In this document: positions 7,309 through 15,317 of the stretch, piece after piece
Layout: every line of letters starts with the position of its first letter
Numbering within the stretch: position 1 is the stretch's first letter
NCBI GenBank assembly: GCA_016181965.1
Contig: JACOYH010000005.1
Location: forward strand, 1 to 44,387
Direction: 5' to 3'
Source: Candidatus Nealsoniibacteriota bacterium
GTDB lineage: Bacteria; Patescibacteriota; Minisyncoccia; Minisyncoccales; MHMH01
Length of the DNA stretch: 44,387 nt
Position numbers and translations under genes: made by a program
Notes under the pieces: generated by a model
What the model saw: the letters and a program-made list of their open reading frames with translations, nothing else
Databases searched by the model: none
Told to the model about the DNA's origin: nothing

Positions 7309-7755
7309 ATGCCGACCAGCGGGGACGTAGTTCAGGCCTTTGTTGCCGCGAAACAGCGGCAGATCGATGCTTGGCGCGAGGCGTCGGTCGTGGCAACGGA
7401 AGCAGTTGCCGCGGCTACCAAGAGGAGGCGCGAGGAGTACAGCCCTTCAGTGAACGAGGCAAATCTGTATTGCGAACGCATTGAGCAAAACGAGAGGACC
7501 ATAAGAATGCTTAAAAGTCTGCGTGGAGGCCCTTTCGAGCGCGTTGCCCCGGGGTGCGTAGTCACCCTGCAAGATAAGGAGGGCATTAGCAATTACCTGA
7601 TCGTCCCCGAGGGCGGCGGTTGCGAAGTTGTTGTTGATGAGCAAAGGGTGACTTGCATGTCGATGAAGGCTCCTGTTGCCCAGGCTATTTTGGGCAAAAC
7701 AGCGGGCGAGGCAGTTCTTTGCAACGGATGCTATTTCGTGGTCTGCATCCGCTAA
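7309..7755 (+). CDS. GreA/GreB C-terminal-domain-like protein with coiled-coil N-terminus
   Basis: The C-terminal half reads like the FKBP-fold domain of the Gre transcript-cleavage factors: an opening PGCVVTLQDKEG, a strand YLIVPEGGG and the close APVAQAILGKTAGEAV, comparable to the family's SPLGKALLGK..GD.V. The N-terminal half (residues 5-70) is a charged helix-rich region that could form the Gre hairpin coiled coil, but the acidic tip residues of GreA are not clearly present. Unusually for this family there are several cysteines, with CNGC and a further Cys at the very end. Base composition is visibly GC-richer than the neighbours, and it has a strong purine-rich ribosome site (AGGGGGGG) and its own terminator. 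A Gre-like or RNA-polymerase-secondary-channel factor is likely; possibly acquired. Confidence 0.65.
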   Translation: MPTSGDVVQAFVAAKQRQIDAWREASVVATEAVAAATKRRREEYSPSVNEANLYCERIEQNERTIRMLKSLRGGPFERVAPGCVVTLQDKEGISNYLIVPEGGGCEVVVDEQRVTCMSMKAPVAQAILGKTAGEAVLCNGCYFVVCIR

Positions 7756-7762
7756 GCGAGGG

Positions 7763-7789
7763 AGGGGTTTCTTTCGAGAGACCCCTTTT
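7763..7789 (+). terminator. Intrinsic terminator after the Gre-like gene
   Basis: A 10-bp stem AGGGGTTTCT / AGAGACCCCT (one G-U) is capped by the extra-stable loop TTCG and followed by TTTGTTG. It ends a monocistronic unit. Confidence 0.85.
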
Positions 7790-7790
7790 G

Positions 7791-7819
7791 TTGACTGTTG
7801 AACTATAATCGTATATAAA
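7791..7819 (+). promoter_or_regulatory. Promoter of the nitroreductase operon
   Basis: TTGACT, a 17-base spacer and TATAAA place transcription start near 7826, leaving a leader of about 35 bases. A strong GAGGAGG ribosome site lies six bases before the ATG. Confidence 0.75.
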
Positions 7820-7861
7820 TTGAGCTAATAGCACCTTTAATGCATAACGAGGAGGCGAAAC

Positions 7862-8833
7862 ATGATGTCGAAAGAAATAAAGTTATTACTGGAATGCGGC
7901 GTTCGCGCGCCCTCAAGCCACAATTCCCAGCCATGGCTTTTTAGGGTGGACGAAAAATATATTGAAATATATGCCGATCCCAAAAGACGCTTGTCAGAAG
8001 CGGACCGAGATGGAAGAATGCTTTTTGTGTCTTTGGGATGCCTCATAGCCAATTTAAAAATCGCGGCTGATTTTCTTGGCCTGTCGCACTCTTTAGCATA
8101 TTACACTTCTGGCACTTCGGACTTGGCGGCTCGAATGAATTTTTTTGGCGAAAAAAAGAAAGCGAACGGGGACTACTTTAGGGCCACCTCGGAAAGGCGT
8201 TCCAACAGAAACCAATATAAAAACAGGCCGATTCCTGAAGATGTTATTCGGGCATTGAAAGACCTGAACCGCGACGAAGGTCTGAGGATTGATTTTGTTA
8301 CCTCATATAAAACGAGGGCGCAAATCGCCGACATTTCAAGCCGGGCAATGGGAAGGATAATGTCGCGTTCTCCCTTTCGCCGAGAATTAGCGCATTGGCT
8401 GAGAACCAATATCACCCGAAAAAAAGATGGCATGCCCGGCTCCGGCCACGGCATGTCTTTGCTGGTTTCTTGCATAGCCCCCCACATACTGCGGCACGTT
8501 GATGTGTCAAAAGTTGAAGCGAAAAAGGAACGCAAGCGGATTATGAATTTTCCGGCGGTGGTGGTCATTAGCTCAAGGGGAAATCACCGGCAACAGTGGC
8601 TGAAAGTTGGTGAACTTCTCGAAATGATTTTACTGGCGGCGCAAAGCAAGTCGATTGATTCTGCCATTCGGGTAGCGTCTATTGAAGACCAAATCGCCAG
8701 AGAAGAATTGAGGCAAGCACTGGGCCTGCGTAATTTTGAACCGCAAATGCTTTTTGGACTTGGCTATGCTGAAAAAACAGCTCCCCACAGCCCAAGGCGA
8801 AGAATAGAAGATTATATCCTACCCGCAAGGTAG
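7862..8833 (+). CDS. Acg/Rv1355c-type nitroreductase-family protein
   Basis: FMN-dependent nitroreductase superfamily, of the divergent Acg-like branch. The N-terminus APSSHNSQPWLFRV (residues 16-29) is the characteristic FMN-site start. The C-terminus carries LRQALGLRNFEPQMLFGLGYAE, which matches the closing strand/helix of that branch. The 323-residue length fits Acg proteins, which are longer than classical nitroreductases. It leads an operon with a PaaK/CapK-like adenylating enzyme, a ThiF-like E1 enzyme and a histidine kinase. In Mycobacterium Rv1355c, a ThiF-type domain and an Acg-type domain are joined in one protein, so this pairing is probably functional. Substrate unknown. Confidence 0.85.
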   Translation: MMSKEIKLLLECGVRAPSSHNSQPWLFRVDEKYIEIYADPKRRLSEADRDGRMLFVSLGCLIANLKIAADFLGLSHSLAYYTSGTSDLAARMNFFGEKKKANGDYFRATSERRSNRNQYKNRPIPEDVIRALKDLNRDEGLRIDFVTSYKTRAQIADISSRAMGRIMSRSPFRRELAHWLRTNITRKKDGMPGSGHGMSLLVSCIAPHILRHVDVSKVEAKKERKRIMNFPAVVVISSRGNHRQQWLKVGELLEMILLAAQSKSIDSAIRVASIEDQIAREELRQALGLRNFEPQMLFGLGYAEKTAPHSPRRRIEDYILPAR

Positions 8834-8838
8834 GATAT
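8814..8838. promoter_or_regulatory. Hairpin spanning the nitroreductase stop codon
   Basis: Perfect 10-bp arms ATATCCTACC / GGTAGGATAT surround a CGCAA loop. The stop codon lies in the 3' arm and only TTG follows, so it is a poor terminator. It may be a partial terminator or an mRNA-stabilising element that lowers expression of the downstream genes. Confidence 0.55.
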
Positions 8839-8859
8839 TTGCTATTATATAAAAAGAGC

Positions 8860-10380
8860 ATGTATAACCCATACCTCAAGTTTTTATACAAACCGGAGGC
8901 GAGACAAAAGCTTAAAAATAATATCGGCGATTTTGCGCATTTTGACGCTGATTATTGTTCTAAATTATTGATTTCCAAAGAGCCGGAATTTTGGCAGAAA
9001 GCCGGGGAGAAAATGGCGCTGACTCTATTTCGGGCAGCCGCTTACAGGGTGCCAGCTTACAAGGATTTTCTAAAGAGGAATAAAATCAACCCAGTTAAAA
9101 TTAAAACGATTGCCGATTTTAGCAAACTGCCCATCATCGACAAAAAAAACTACCTCCAAAATTATCCAGTCGAAAAACTATGCTGGGACGGCAAGGTTGA
9201 AAAAAACACCCTTTTGGCTGTAAGTTCCGGGTCTTCGGGCGTGCCATTTTTTTGGCCGCGGGGCGACAATCTTGAGTTGGAAACAAGCATTTACCATGAG
9301 CTTTTTCTGCGGGATATCTTTGGAGCAGATCGACATTCCACATTATTTATTATTACTTTTTCGATGGGAATCTATATTGCCGGCATCATTACCTTGAATT
9401 CTGTCTTGAGAGCGGCTCAAAAATCATATCCCCTGACTGTTATAACACCCGGCATAAACGCCGATGATACCCTGAGGGTCATCAAAGAAATGGGGCAAAA
9501 ATATGAGCAAATTATCCTCGCCGGCTATCCGCCCTTCGTAAAAGATATATTAGAGCAGGGGGAACGGGAAAAGATTAACTGGAACAATTTCAGAATGAAA
9601 TTTTTATTTGCTACCGAGGGTTTTAGCGAAACCTGGCGCGATTATGCTTTGCAAAAAGCCGGCTCAAAAAACATCCTAAAGGACTCCTTGAATATTTACG
9701 GCTCGGCCGATGCCGGCATTTTGGGACACGAAACGCCAATTTGTATATTTTTGCGAAGAGAAATGCCCGACTTATTTCAGAGAAATAATCGCCTGCCCAC
9801 TTTAACTCAATACAATCCCTTATTAAAATATTTTGAGGAAATCAATGGTGAGGCAATTTTTTCCTGCTATGGCGGTATTCCTTTTGTGCGCTATAATATT
9901 CATGATACGGGAGGCGTCTTAAATTTCGGCGAAATCGCCAAAATACCGCCTCAAAAAGCTTTTAACGATAAAATTTGGAAACTGCCATTTCTTTATGTTT
10001 TCAGCAAAAGCGATAACACCAGCTCGCTTTATGGCGTTAATATATACCCCGAGAATATCAAAACCGCATTAGAGCAGGCGCAATTTAATAAAATGGTTAC
10101 CGGAAAATTTGTCATGACCGCTAGAAATAAACCCAATAACCATGATCAATATCTGGAGATTAATATTGAATTGGCTGAAGCATGCGCCGCGAGTAAAAAA
10201 TTACTAGACAAAATACGAAGGGTTATCATTAGAAATTTACAAAAAAGCAATTTGGAATACGGCCGCCTGCGGCAATCAATCGGAGCCAAGGCCGACCCTA
10301 AAATTATTTTGTGGCCCCAAAATCACGCAAAATATTTTAACCCCCAAGCTATAAAACAGAAATGGAGTTTAAACCCATAG
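8860..10380 (+). CDS. PaaK/CapK-like adenylate-forming enzyme
   Basis: ANL superfamily member close to phenylacetate-CoA ligase (PaaK) and CapK proteins, which activate a carboxylate as its acyl-adenylate. The phosphate-binding loop is AVSSGSSGVPFFWPRG (about residue 122-137). Further core motifs are FATEGFSETWRDYAL and the adenine-site region NIYGSADAGILGHETP. A smaller C-terminal domain contains KSDNTSSLYGVNIYPENI, typical of PaaK (xxYGxNIYPxxIE). I chose the ATG at 8860, preceded by AAAGAG, over the TTG at 8839, because the latter falls beside the upstream hairpin. The last 19 bases overlap the ThiF-like gene, so the two are translationally coupled. The acyl substrate is unknown. Confidence 0.85.
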   Translation: MYNPYLKFLYKPEARQKLKNNIGDFAHFDADYCSKLLISKEPEFWQKAGEKMALTLFRAAAYRVPAYKDFLKRNKINPVKIKTIADFSKLPIIDKKNYLQNYPVEKLCWDGKVEKNTLLAVSSGSSGVPFFWPRGDNLELETSIYHELFLRDIFGADRHSTLFIITFSMGIYIAGIITLNSVLRAAQKSYPLTVITPGINADDTLRVIKEMGQKYEQIILAGYPPFVKDILEQGEREKINWNNFRMKFLFATEGFSETWRDYALQKAGSKNILKDSLNIYGSADAGILGHETPICIFLRREMPDLFQRNNRLPTLTQYNPLLKYFEEINGEAIFSCYGGIPFVRYNIHDTGGVLNFGEIAKIPPQKAFNDKIWKLPFLYVFSKSDNTSSLYGVNIYPENIKTALEQAQFNKMVTGKFVMTARNKPNNHDQYLEINIELAEACAASKKLLDKIRRVIIRNLQKSNLEYGRLRQSIGAKADPKIILWPQNHAKYFNPQAIKQKWSLNP

Positions 10381-11390
10381 TTTTTAATACAAGGCGAGAA
10401 GCTCCCTCGAAAGCAAAAGAGCTTGATGTTTTTACGGGTAGCATACGCGAGCTTTTTTTTATCAGAAATCCTCAATTTAAGGATGGTATGCCGCAGGCGG
10501 AAAAACCGCTCGCTGAATTTTTCGAAAAAAATAAAAACGCCATCGAAAACGTTTGGATTTATTACCCATGGCTCAATAAAATTGTGCATTGCCCCGCGGA
10601 AGATATCTTTTTTGAGATAAAAACCGCCAGAAATAAGAACTTCATCACAGAAAGCGAGCAAAAAGGTTATCGTGATTTTAAAATAGGGATTATGGGCATG
10701 TCAATCGGCTCGAATGTTCTCTGGCCGCTTATTGCTTCCGGGGGGCCGAAATTCTTGAGAATTGCCGACGCCGACACCATAGAAATCTCCAATTTAAACC
10801 GCATGTTGGCGCCCCTAACCGCCGCGGGCGAGAATAAAGCCGCTTTTATGGCAAAAAAAATTTATGAAATGGATCCCTTTTTGAAAGTGGATTATTGGAC
10901 AAATTTTGTCGACGAGGGCAATATGAGCAAATTTATTTCCGGGCTTGATTTACTGGTTGATGAAATAGACGGACTTTCCTTGAAATTTTCGGCCAGGAAC
11001 ATTGCCAAGAAATTAAGAATTCCAGTTATAATGGTTACCAATGTTGGCAATAATGTTGTTTTAGATGTGGAGAGATTCGACCGAGAGCCGAAACGGCCCA
11101 TATTCCATGGCCTGATGAAGGGCGTTCAGACAGAGCAATTAAGCAATATGACATATAAAAGGTGGGTGGAAATAGCCACGAAAATTGTCGATCCTAAATA
11201 TCTGGATAATAAGATGAAATCATCGCTGAAATCAATAGGTAAAAAGACCGCCTCGGTGCCTCAAATCAGTTCTACTGCTTTAATCGCCGGTTCAATCGCA
11301 ACGCAGGCGGTAATGCGCATGGCTGCCAAAAGGCCGCTGAAGTCAGGAAGATACTTTTTTGACATAGATAATCACTTCAAGGTATGTTAA
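10362..11390 (+). CDS. ThiF/MoeB/E1-like adenylyltransferase
   Basis: The Rossmann-type E1 domain begins near residue 105 with IGIMGMSIGSNVLWPLIASGG (ATP-binding GxSxG variant). It continues with the family hallmark RIADADTIEISNLNRM (D..E.SNLNR) and KAAFMAKKIYEMDPFLKV, then DLLVDEIDGLSLK. The roughly 100-residue N-terminal extension has no recognised domain. The catalytic cysteine of canonical E1 enzymes is not evident in the expected crossover loop, and the zinc CxxC pairs of MoeB/ThiF are absent, so it may only adenylate or may be divergent. It overlaps both the PaaK-like gene upstream and the kinase downstream (ATGTTAA), placing it firmly in one operon. It resembles the N-terminal half of Rv1355c-type fusions. 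Confidence 0.85.
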   Translation: MEFKPIVFNTRREAPSKAKELDVFTGSIRELFFIRNPQFKDGMPQAEKPLAEFFEKNKNAIENVWIYYPWLNKIVHCPAEDIFFEIKTARNKNFITESEQKGYRDFKIGIMGMSIGSNVLWPLIASGGPKFLRIADADTIEISNLNRMLAPLTAAGENKAAFMAKKIYEMDPFLKVDYWTNFVDEGNMSKFISGLDLLVDEIDGLSLKFSARNIAKKLRIPVIMVTNVGNNVVLDVERFDREPKRPIFHGLMKGVQTEQLSNMTYKRWVEIATKIVDPKYLDNKMKSSLKSIGKKTASVPQISSTALIAGSIATQAVMRMAAKRPLKSGRYFFDIDNHFKVC

Positions 11391-13003
11391 ATTTTACTTT
11401 TACCCGCTTAGACCTGGATGTTCTAATCACTCTTATTCCGATAATAGCCAGTTTGGCATTGGCCTTTTTGGTTTATACGAGGAATAAAAATAATTTAAGC
11501 AACAGGGTTTTCTCTGTCGCTTGTATAACGATTCTTCTTTGGGCGGCCGCGAACTATTTCTCCAGCCACCCCGTCCTTTTGGACGATTTAATTTGGATTC
11601 GCTTGGTTCTGTTTTTTGCCGTTTTTATGCAGTTTATGTTTTTTCTTTTTGTTTATCTATTTCCTAAAAATGTTTTTCTGGCGGCAAAATGGAAACTTTT
11701 GATTTTAACGTTGTTCGCTGGGTCAACAATGGCGGCCACGCTTTCGCCGTTTATATACACGAAATTAGAAATTAAAAACGGGGTTATTGTGCCTCTGCCG
11801 GGAATATTAATGCCCCTATTCGCTTTCAGTATTTTTCTATTTTTAGGGCTAGCGGTTTATTATATTATTAAAAAATACCGCTCGGCCCAAGGTGATGAAA
11901 AAATGCAGTGGCGCTTTATTTTATCCGGCTTTTCCATCATGTTTTTTTTGCTCATTATTTCGCAATTTCTGTCGGTGGTGCTTTTGCAGAGAACTGATTT
12001 CGTAAAATTCGGGCCTCTTTTCACCCTGCCTTTCATTATTTTATCGGCTTACGCAATCATCAAACATCGTCTCCTAAATGTAAGAGTAATAGCCGCCGAA
12101 TTGCTCGTGGGCGCAATTTTACTAATCTTGTTTATAGAGGTTTTAACCGCGCCCACCCTCTGGGAACTGCTTTGGACTTTACTGCTTTTTTTAATCGTGG
12201 GCATTCTCGGCCTGCTATTGATAAAATCCATCCTAAAAGAAGTGCAGGATAAATTGCGGATTCGGGAATTGGCCGATCATCTTGAATTAGCCAATGAAGA
12301 ATTAAAAACAATCGACCAGACAAAATCAGAATTTTTATCTATTGCGTCGCACCAGCTCCGCACGCCCTTAACAGCCATTCAGGGTTACACGTCTATGATT
12401 TTAGAGGGCAGCTACGGCAATTTACCGGAAACAATGAAAAAACCGCTTGAGAATGTTTTTTCGTCCAGCCAACGATTGGTAAAATTAGTGAACAATCTCT
12501 TAAATATATCCCGCATTGAAGCCGGCAGAACAAAATTGGAACCTCAAAAGATTTTGCTGGGGGAACTTATCTCCAGCGTGGTTCAGGAATTATCGGTAAG
12601 CGCGCAGCAGAAAAAAATCAAATTAAAATGGCAGAGATTGCGCAATCAATTGCCTGAATTATTATTAGATCAGGAAAAAATGCGGCAGATTATCTTGAAT
12701 ATTCTTGACAATGCGATACGATATACAAATAAAGGCGAAGTAGAAATCAAAGCAGCGGCAGAAAACGGCTCGCTACGCATATCTGTAAAAGATACTGGCG
12801 CAGGCATGACGAAAGAAGAAATTGGGCAGCTTTTTCGCAGTTTCGGGCGCGGAAAAACTGGAAGCCGCCTCAACGCTAATGGGACAGGTTTGGGATTGTA
12901 TGTAGCAAAAAAATTTGTTGAAATGCATGGCGGCGAAATCTGGGCTGAAAGTTTAGGCAAGGGCCAGGGCAGCACTTTCAACATAAAAATTCCTATAAAA
13001 TAA
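11384..13003 (+). CDS. Membrane sensor histidine kinase with 7TM-type sensor region
   Basis: The N-terminal region has about seven membrane helices in the style of the HisKA_7TM sensors, plus two more hydrophobic stretches (IIAAELLVGAILLILFIEVL and LLWTLLLFLIVGILGLLLI). A linker coiled coil (LADHLELANEELKTID) leads to the dimerisation box FLSIASHQLRTPLTAIQGY, with the phospho-accepting His at residue 323. The ATPase domain shows the N box ILDNAIRYT, DTGAGM and GTGLGLYVAKKF. The start overlaps the ThiF-like gene. No response regulator follows directly; aspS starts three bases after the stop. The ligand is unknown. Its partner could be the single-domain regulator at the far end of the window, or one outside it. 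Confidence 0.92.
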   Translation: MLNFTFTRLDLDVLITLIPIIASLALAFLVYTRNKNNLSNRVFSVACITILLWAAANYFSSHPVLLDDLIWIRLVLFFAVFMQFMFFLFVYLFPKNVFLAAKWKLLILTLFAGSTMAATLSPFIYTKLEIKNGVIVPLPGILMPLFAFSIFLFLGLAVYYIIKKYRSAQGDEKMQWRFILSGFSIMFFLLIISQFLSVVLLQRTDFVKFGPLFTLPFIILSAYAIIKHRLLNVRVIAAELLVGAILLILFIEVLTAPTLWELLWTLLLFLIVGILGLLLIKSILKEVQDKLRIRELADHLELANEELKTIDQTKSEFLSIASHQLRTPLTAIQGYTSMILEGSYGNLPETMKKPLENVFSSSQRLVKLVNNLLNISRIEAGRTKLEPQKILLGELISSVVQELSVSAQQKKIKLKWQRLRNQLPELLLDQEKMRQIILNILDNAIRYTNKGEVEIKAAAENGSLRISVKDTGAGMTKEEIGQLFRSFGRGKTGSRLNANGTGLGLYVAKKFVEMHGGEIWAESLGKGQGSTFNIKIPIK

Positions 13004-13006
13004 TTT

Positions 13007-14410
13007 ATGAAAAGAATATTAATCAAAGAGACGACTCAACCCAACAATACGCCCGTGAGGGTATGCGGCTGGGTCAATACCCGACGCGACCATGGGGGTA
13101 TTGTTTTTATCGATTTAAGGGATATATCGGGTATCATTCAAATCGTCATGTCAGCTAATTTGGCAAAAGACCTGCGGCCAGAATGGGTTATTTGTGTTGA
13201 GGGAATCGCAAAGGAAAGACCGCAAGGCATGGTCAATCCAGATGTCGCGACGGGAAATATTGAAATAAAGGCAGAAAAACTTGTGGTCTTATCAAAAGCA
13301 AAAACCTTGCCGTTTGAAATTTCAGCAGTCAAGGGAGAGGTCAACGAAGAGATCAGAATGAAATACCGATACTTAGACCTAAGGAGGGAAAAGATGAAAA
13401 ATAATTTGGTTTTGCGCAATAAGATAATGATTTTTATCCGCGATTTTCTTGAGAAAGAGGGCTTTATTGAGATAGAAACGCCGATCATGACGAAGTCCAC
13501 GCCCGAAGGCGCTCGGGATTTTGTTGTGCCTTCGCGCAATCAGCCGGGAAAATTTTATGCCCTGCCCCAGTCGCCCCAGCAATACAAACAGCTTTTAATG
13601 GTTGCCGGATTTGAAAAATATTTTCAGATCGTAAGATGTTTTCGGGACGAAGATCCGAGGGGCGACAGACAGCCCGAGTTTACTCAACTCGATTTAGAGA
13701 TGTCTTTTGTAGAACAAGAAGAAATATTGGATCTCATCGAAAAACTTTATATTGCAATAATAAAAAGCGAGGCACCCGGTAAAAAAATTTCTCAATTACC
13801 TTTTCCCCGTTTAACTTATAGGGAAGTCATTGAAAAATACGGCACCGACAAGCCCGACTTAAGAAAAAATAAAGATGATGCAAATGAGTTGGCCTTTGCG
13901 TTCATTGTTGATTTCCCGATGTTTGAATGGAAGAAGGAAGAAAAAAGATGGGACGCGGTTCATCATCCATTCACAAGGCCGCAGACAGATGACATTAAAC
14001 GTATCAAAAAAAATCCGGGGGAAATTTTAGCGCATCAGTATGATTTCGTTTTGAATGGTTATGAAATAGGCGGGGGGAGCTTGCGAAGCTACAAGCCCGA
14101 AGTGTTAGAGGCGATTTTTGAAGTAATGGGACATGAGAAAAAAGAAATCCGCCGAAATTTTGGCCATATGCTCGAAGCGTTTGAATATGGCGTGCCGCCG
14201 CATGGCGGCATCGCGCCCGGTATCGATCGCTTTGTGATGATTCTGGCAAACGAGCCGTCAATTCGCGAAGTTATTGCCTTTCCCAAGACCGGAGATAATC
14301 GCGACCTGATGATGCAGGCGCCCAGCGAAATCAGCGCTGAACAGCTGACGGAATTACACATTCAAATAGCAAAGAAGAAAAAGAAAATAAAAAATGGGAA
14401 GAAATCTTAA
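13007..14410 (+). CDS. aspS: Aspartyl-tRNA synthetase, bacterial type without GAD domain
   Basis: Class II synthetase with an N-terminal OB anticodon domain (VCGWVNTRRDHGGIVFIDLRD) and bacterial-type catalytic motifs: ETPIMTKSTPEGARDF, FRDEDPRGDRQPEFTQLDLEMSF (motif 2) and GGIAPGIDRFVMI (motif 3). It is only 467 residues against about 590 for typical bacterial enzymes. The chain goes from YGTDKPDLR through about a dozen residues straight to FIVDFPMFEW, so the bacterial GAD insertion domain is missing. The RDHGG signature carries the histidine seen in non-discriminating AspRS such as that of Pseudomonas, whereas E. coli has RDLGS. This suggests it also charges tRNA-Asn for amidation. It overlaps the next gene by 17 bases. 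Confidence 0.96.
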   Translation: MKRILIKETTQPNNTPVRVCGWVNTRRDHGGIVFIDLRDISGIIQIVMSANLAKDLRPEWVICVEGIAKERPQGMVNPDVATGNIEIKAEKLVVLSKAKTLPFEISAVKGEVNEEIRMKYRYLDLRREKMKNNLVLRNKIMIFIRDFLEKEGFIEIETPIMTKSTPEGARDFVVPSRNQPGKFYALPQSPQQYKQLLMVAGFEKYFQIVRCFRDEDPRGDRQPEFTQLDLEMSFVEQEEILDLIEKLYIAIIKSEAPGKKISQLPFPRLTYREVIEKYGTDKPDLRKNKDDANELAFAFIVDFPMFEWKKEEKRWDAVHHPFTRPQTDDIKRIKKNPGEILAHQYDFVLNGYEIGGGSLRSYKPEVLEAIFEVMGHEKKEIRRNFGHMLEAFEYGVPPHGGIAPGIDRFVMILANEPSIREVIAFPKTGDNRDLMMQAPSEISAEQLTELHIQIAKKKKKIKNGKKS

Positions 14411-15317
14411 AAATTTATTCTTTGGTATTTTGATTTTCGGTTCTATCGGCTTTGGCGTTAACTTTTTAGACGCTAATTTCAGTCAGAGTCCCCGGGCTAC
14501 GACCGCTCAAATTAGCCCTACTCATTTCCGACCCACATTGAAAGCCGAAGCCGATAAACTAGAAATTAATGCCGAAGCGGGTATCGCGCTATTCTTAGAC
14601 AATAATGGCGAAACGCGAGTGCTTTTTGATAAAAATGCCGAAACCCCTTTGCCTATAGCCAGTTTGACAAAGCTTATGGGGGCCGTAGTGATTGCCGAAA
14701 ATTATTCGTTAGACAAAACTATCGAAATCACCGGCGAAGCCGCGGATAAACCGGGCAATGGAAGCGGACAGCTTAAAACCGGCGACAAATTCTTAATGTC
14801 GGATTTATTCAAAGTAATGTTAGTTGAATCAAACAATAGCGCGGCTATGGCTTTGTCTCAAATAAAAGGCACGGATGTTTTCGTTGGTTTAATGAATCAA
14901 AAAGCAAACGACTTGAATTTGGAAAGCATGAATTTTATTAATCCCACTGGCCTGGATATGCTCAATACGACTGCAATCAACCAATCAAGCGCCCGCGATT
15001 TAGCCCAACTCGCCGCATTTATATTACAAAATAAAACGTATATCTTTGAAATTTCTTTGCTTAAGGAATTTGCCTTGCGCGATATTAACGGAGCGCTGAA
15101 TCATACCGCAGAAAATACCAATGCTCTGCTTGAAAAAATTCCCCTTATGGTTGGCGGTAAAACCGGAGAGACGCCAAAATCCGGCGGCTGTCTTTTATTA
15201 GTTGTTCAGGCGCCGAAAAGCCGGGGTTATCTGATTAGCGTTGTTTTGGATTCGCCAGACCGGTTTGCTGAAATGGAAAAAATAATCAATTGGACCAGAT
15301 CTTCATATCAATGGTAA
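14394..15317 (+). CDS. D-alanyl-D-alanine carboxypeptidase-like S11 peptidase
   Basis: Trims or cross-link-limits peptidoglycan stem peptides outside the membrane. The three active-site motifs of the S11 (PBP5-like) family are present: SLTK (Ser90 and Lys93), SNN (146-148) and KTG in MVGGKTGETPKSGGCL. An N-terminal hydrophobic segment (LFFGILIFGSIGFGVNFL) acts as signal or anchor. At 307 residues it has only the transpeptidase-like domain, without the C-terminal beta-domain and amphipathic helix of PBP5. It lies between aspS and the propeller gene with overlaps at both ends, and just upstream of mraY, consistent with cell-wall duty. Confidence 0.92.
   Translation: MGRNLKNLFFGILIFGSIGFGVNFLDANFSQSPRATTAQISPTHFRPTLKAEADKLEINAEAGIALFLDNNGETRVLFDKNAETPLPIASLTKLMGAVVIAENYSLDKTIEITGEAADKPGNGSGQLKTGDKFLMSDLFKVMLVESNNSAAMALSQIKGTDVFVGLMNQKANDLNLESMNFINPTGLDMLNTTAINQSSARDLAQLAAFILQNKTYIFEISLLKEFALRDINGALNHTAENTNALLEKIPLMVGGKTGETPKSGGCLLLVVQAPKSRGYLISVVLDSPDRFAEMEKIINWTRSSYQW

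Noticed and set aside
14078-14094. AGCTT-GCG-AAGCT inverted repeat in aspS
   Set aside because: Only 5-bp arms in a conserved region (GGGSLRSYKPE); within chance expectation.
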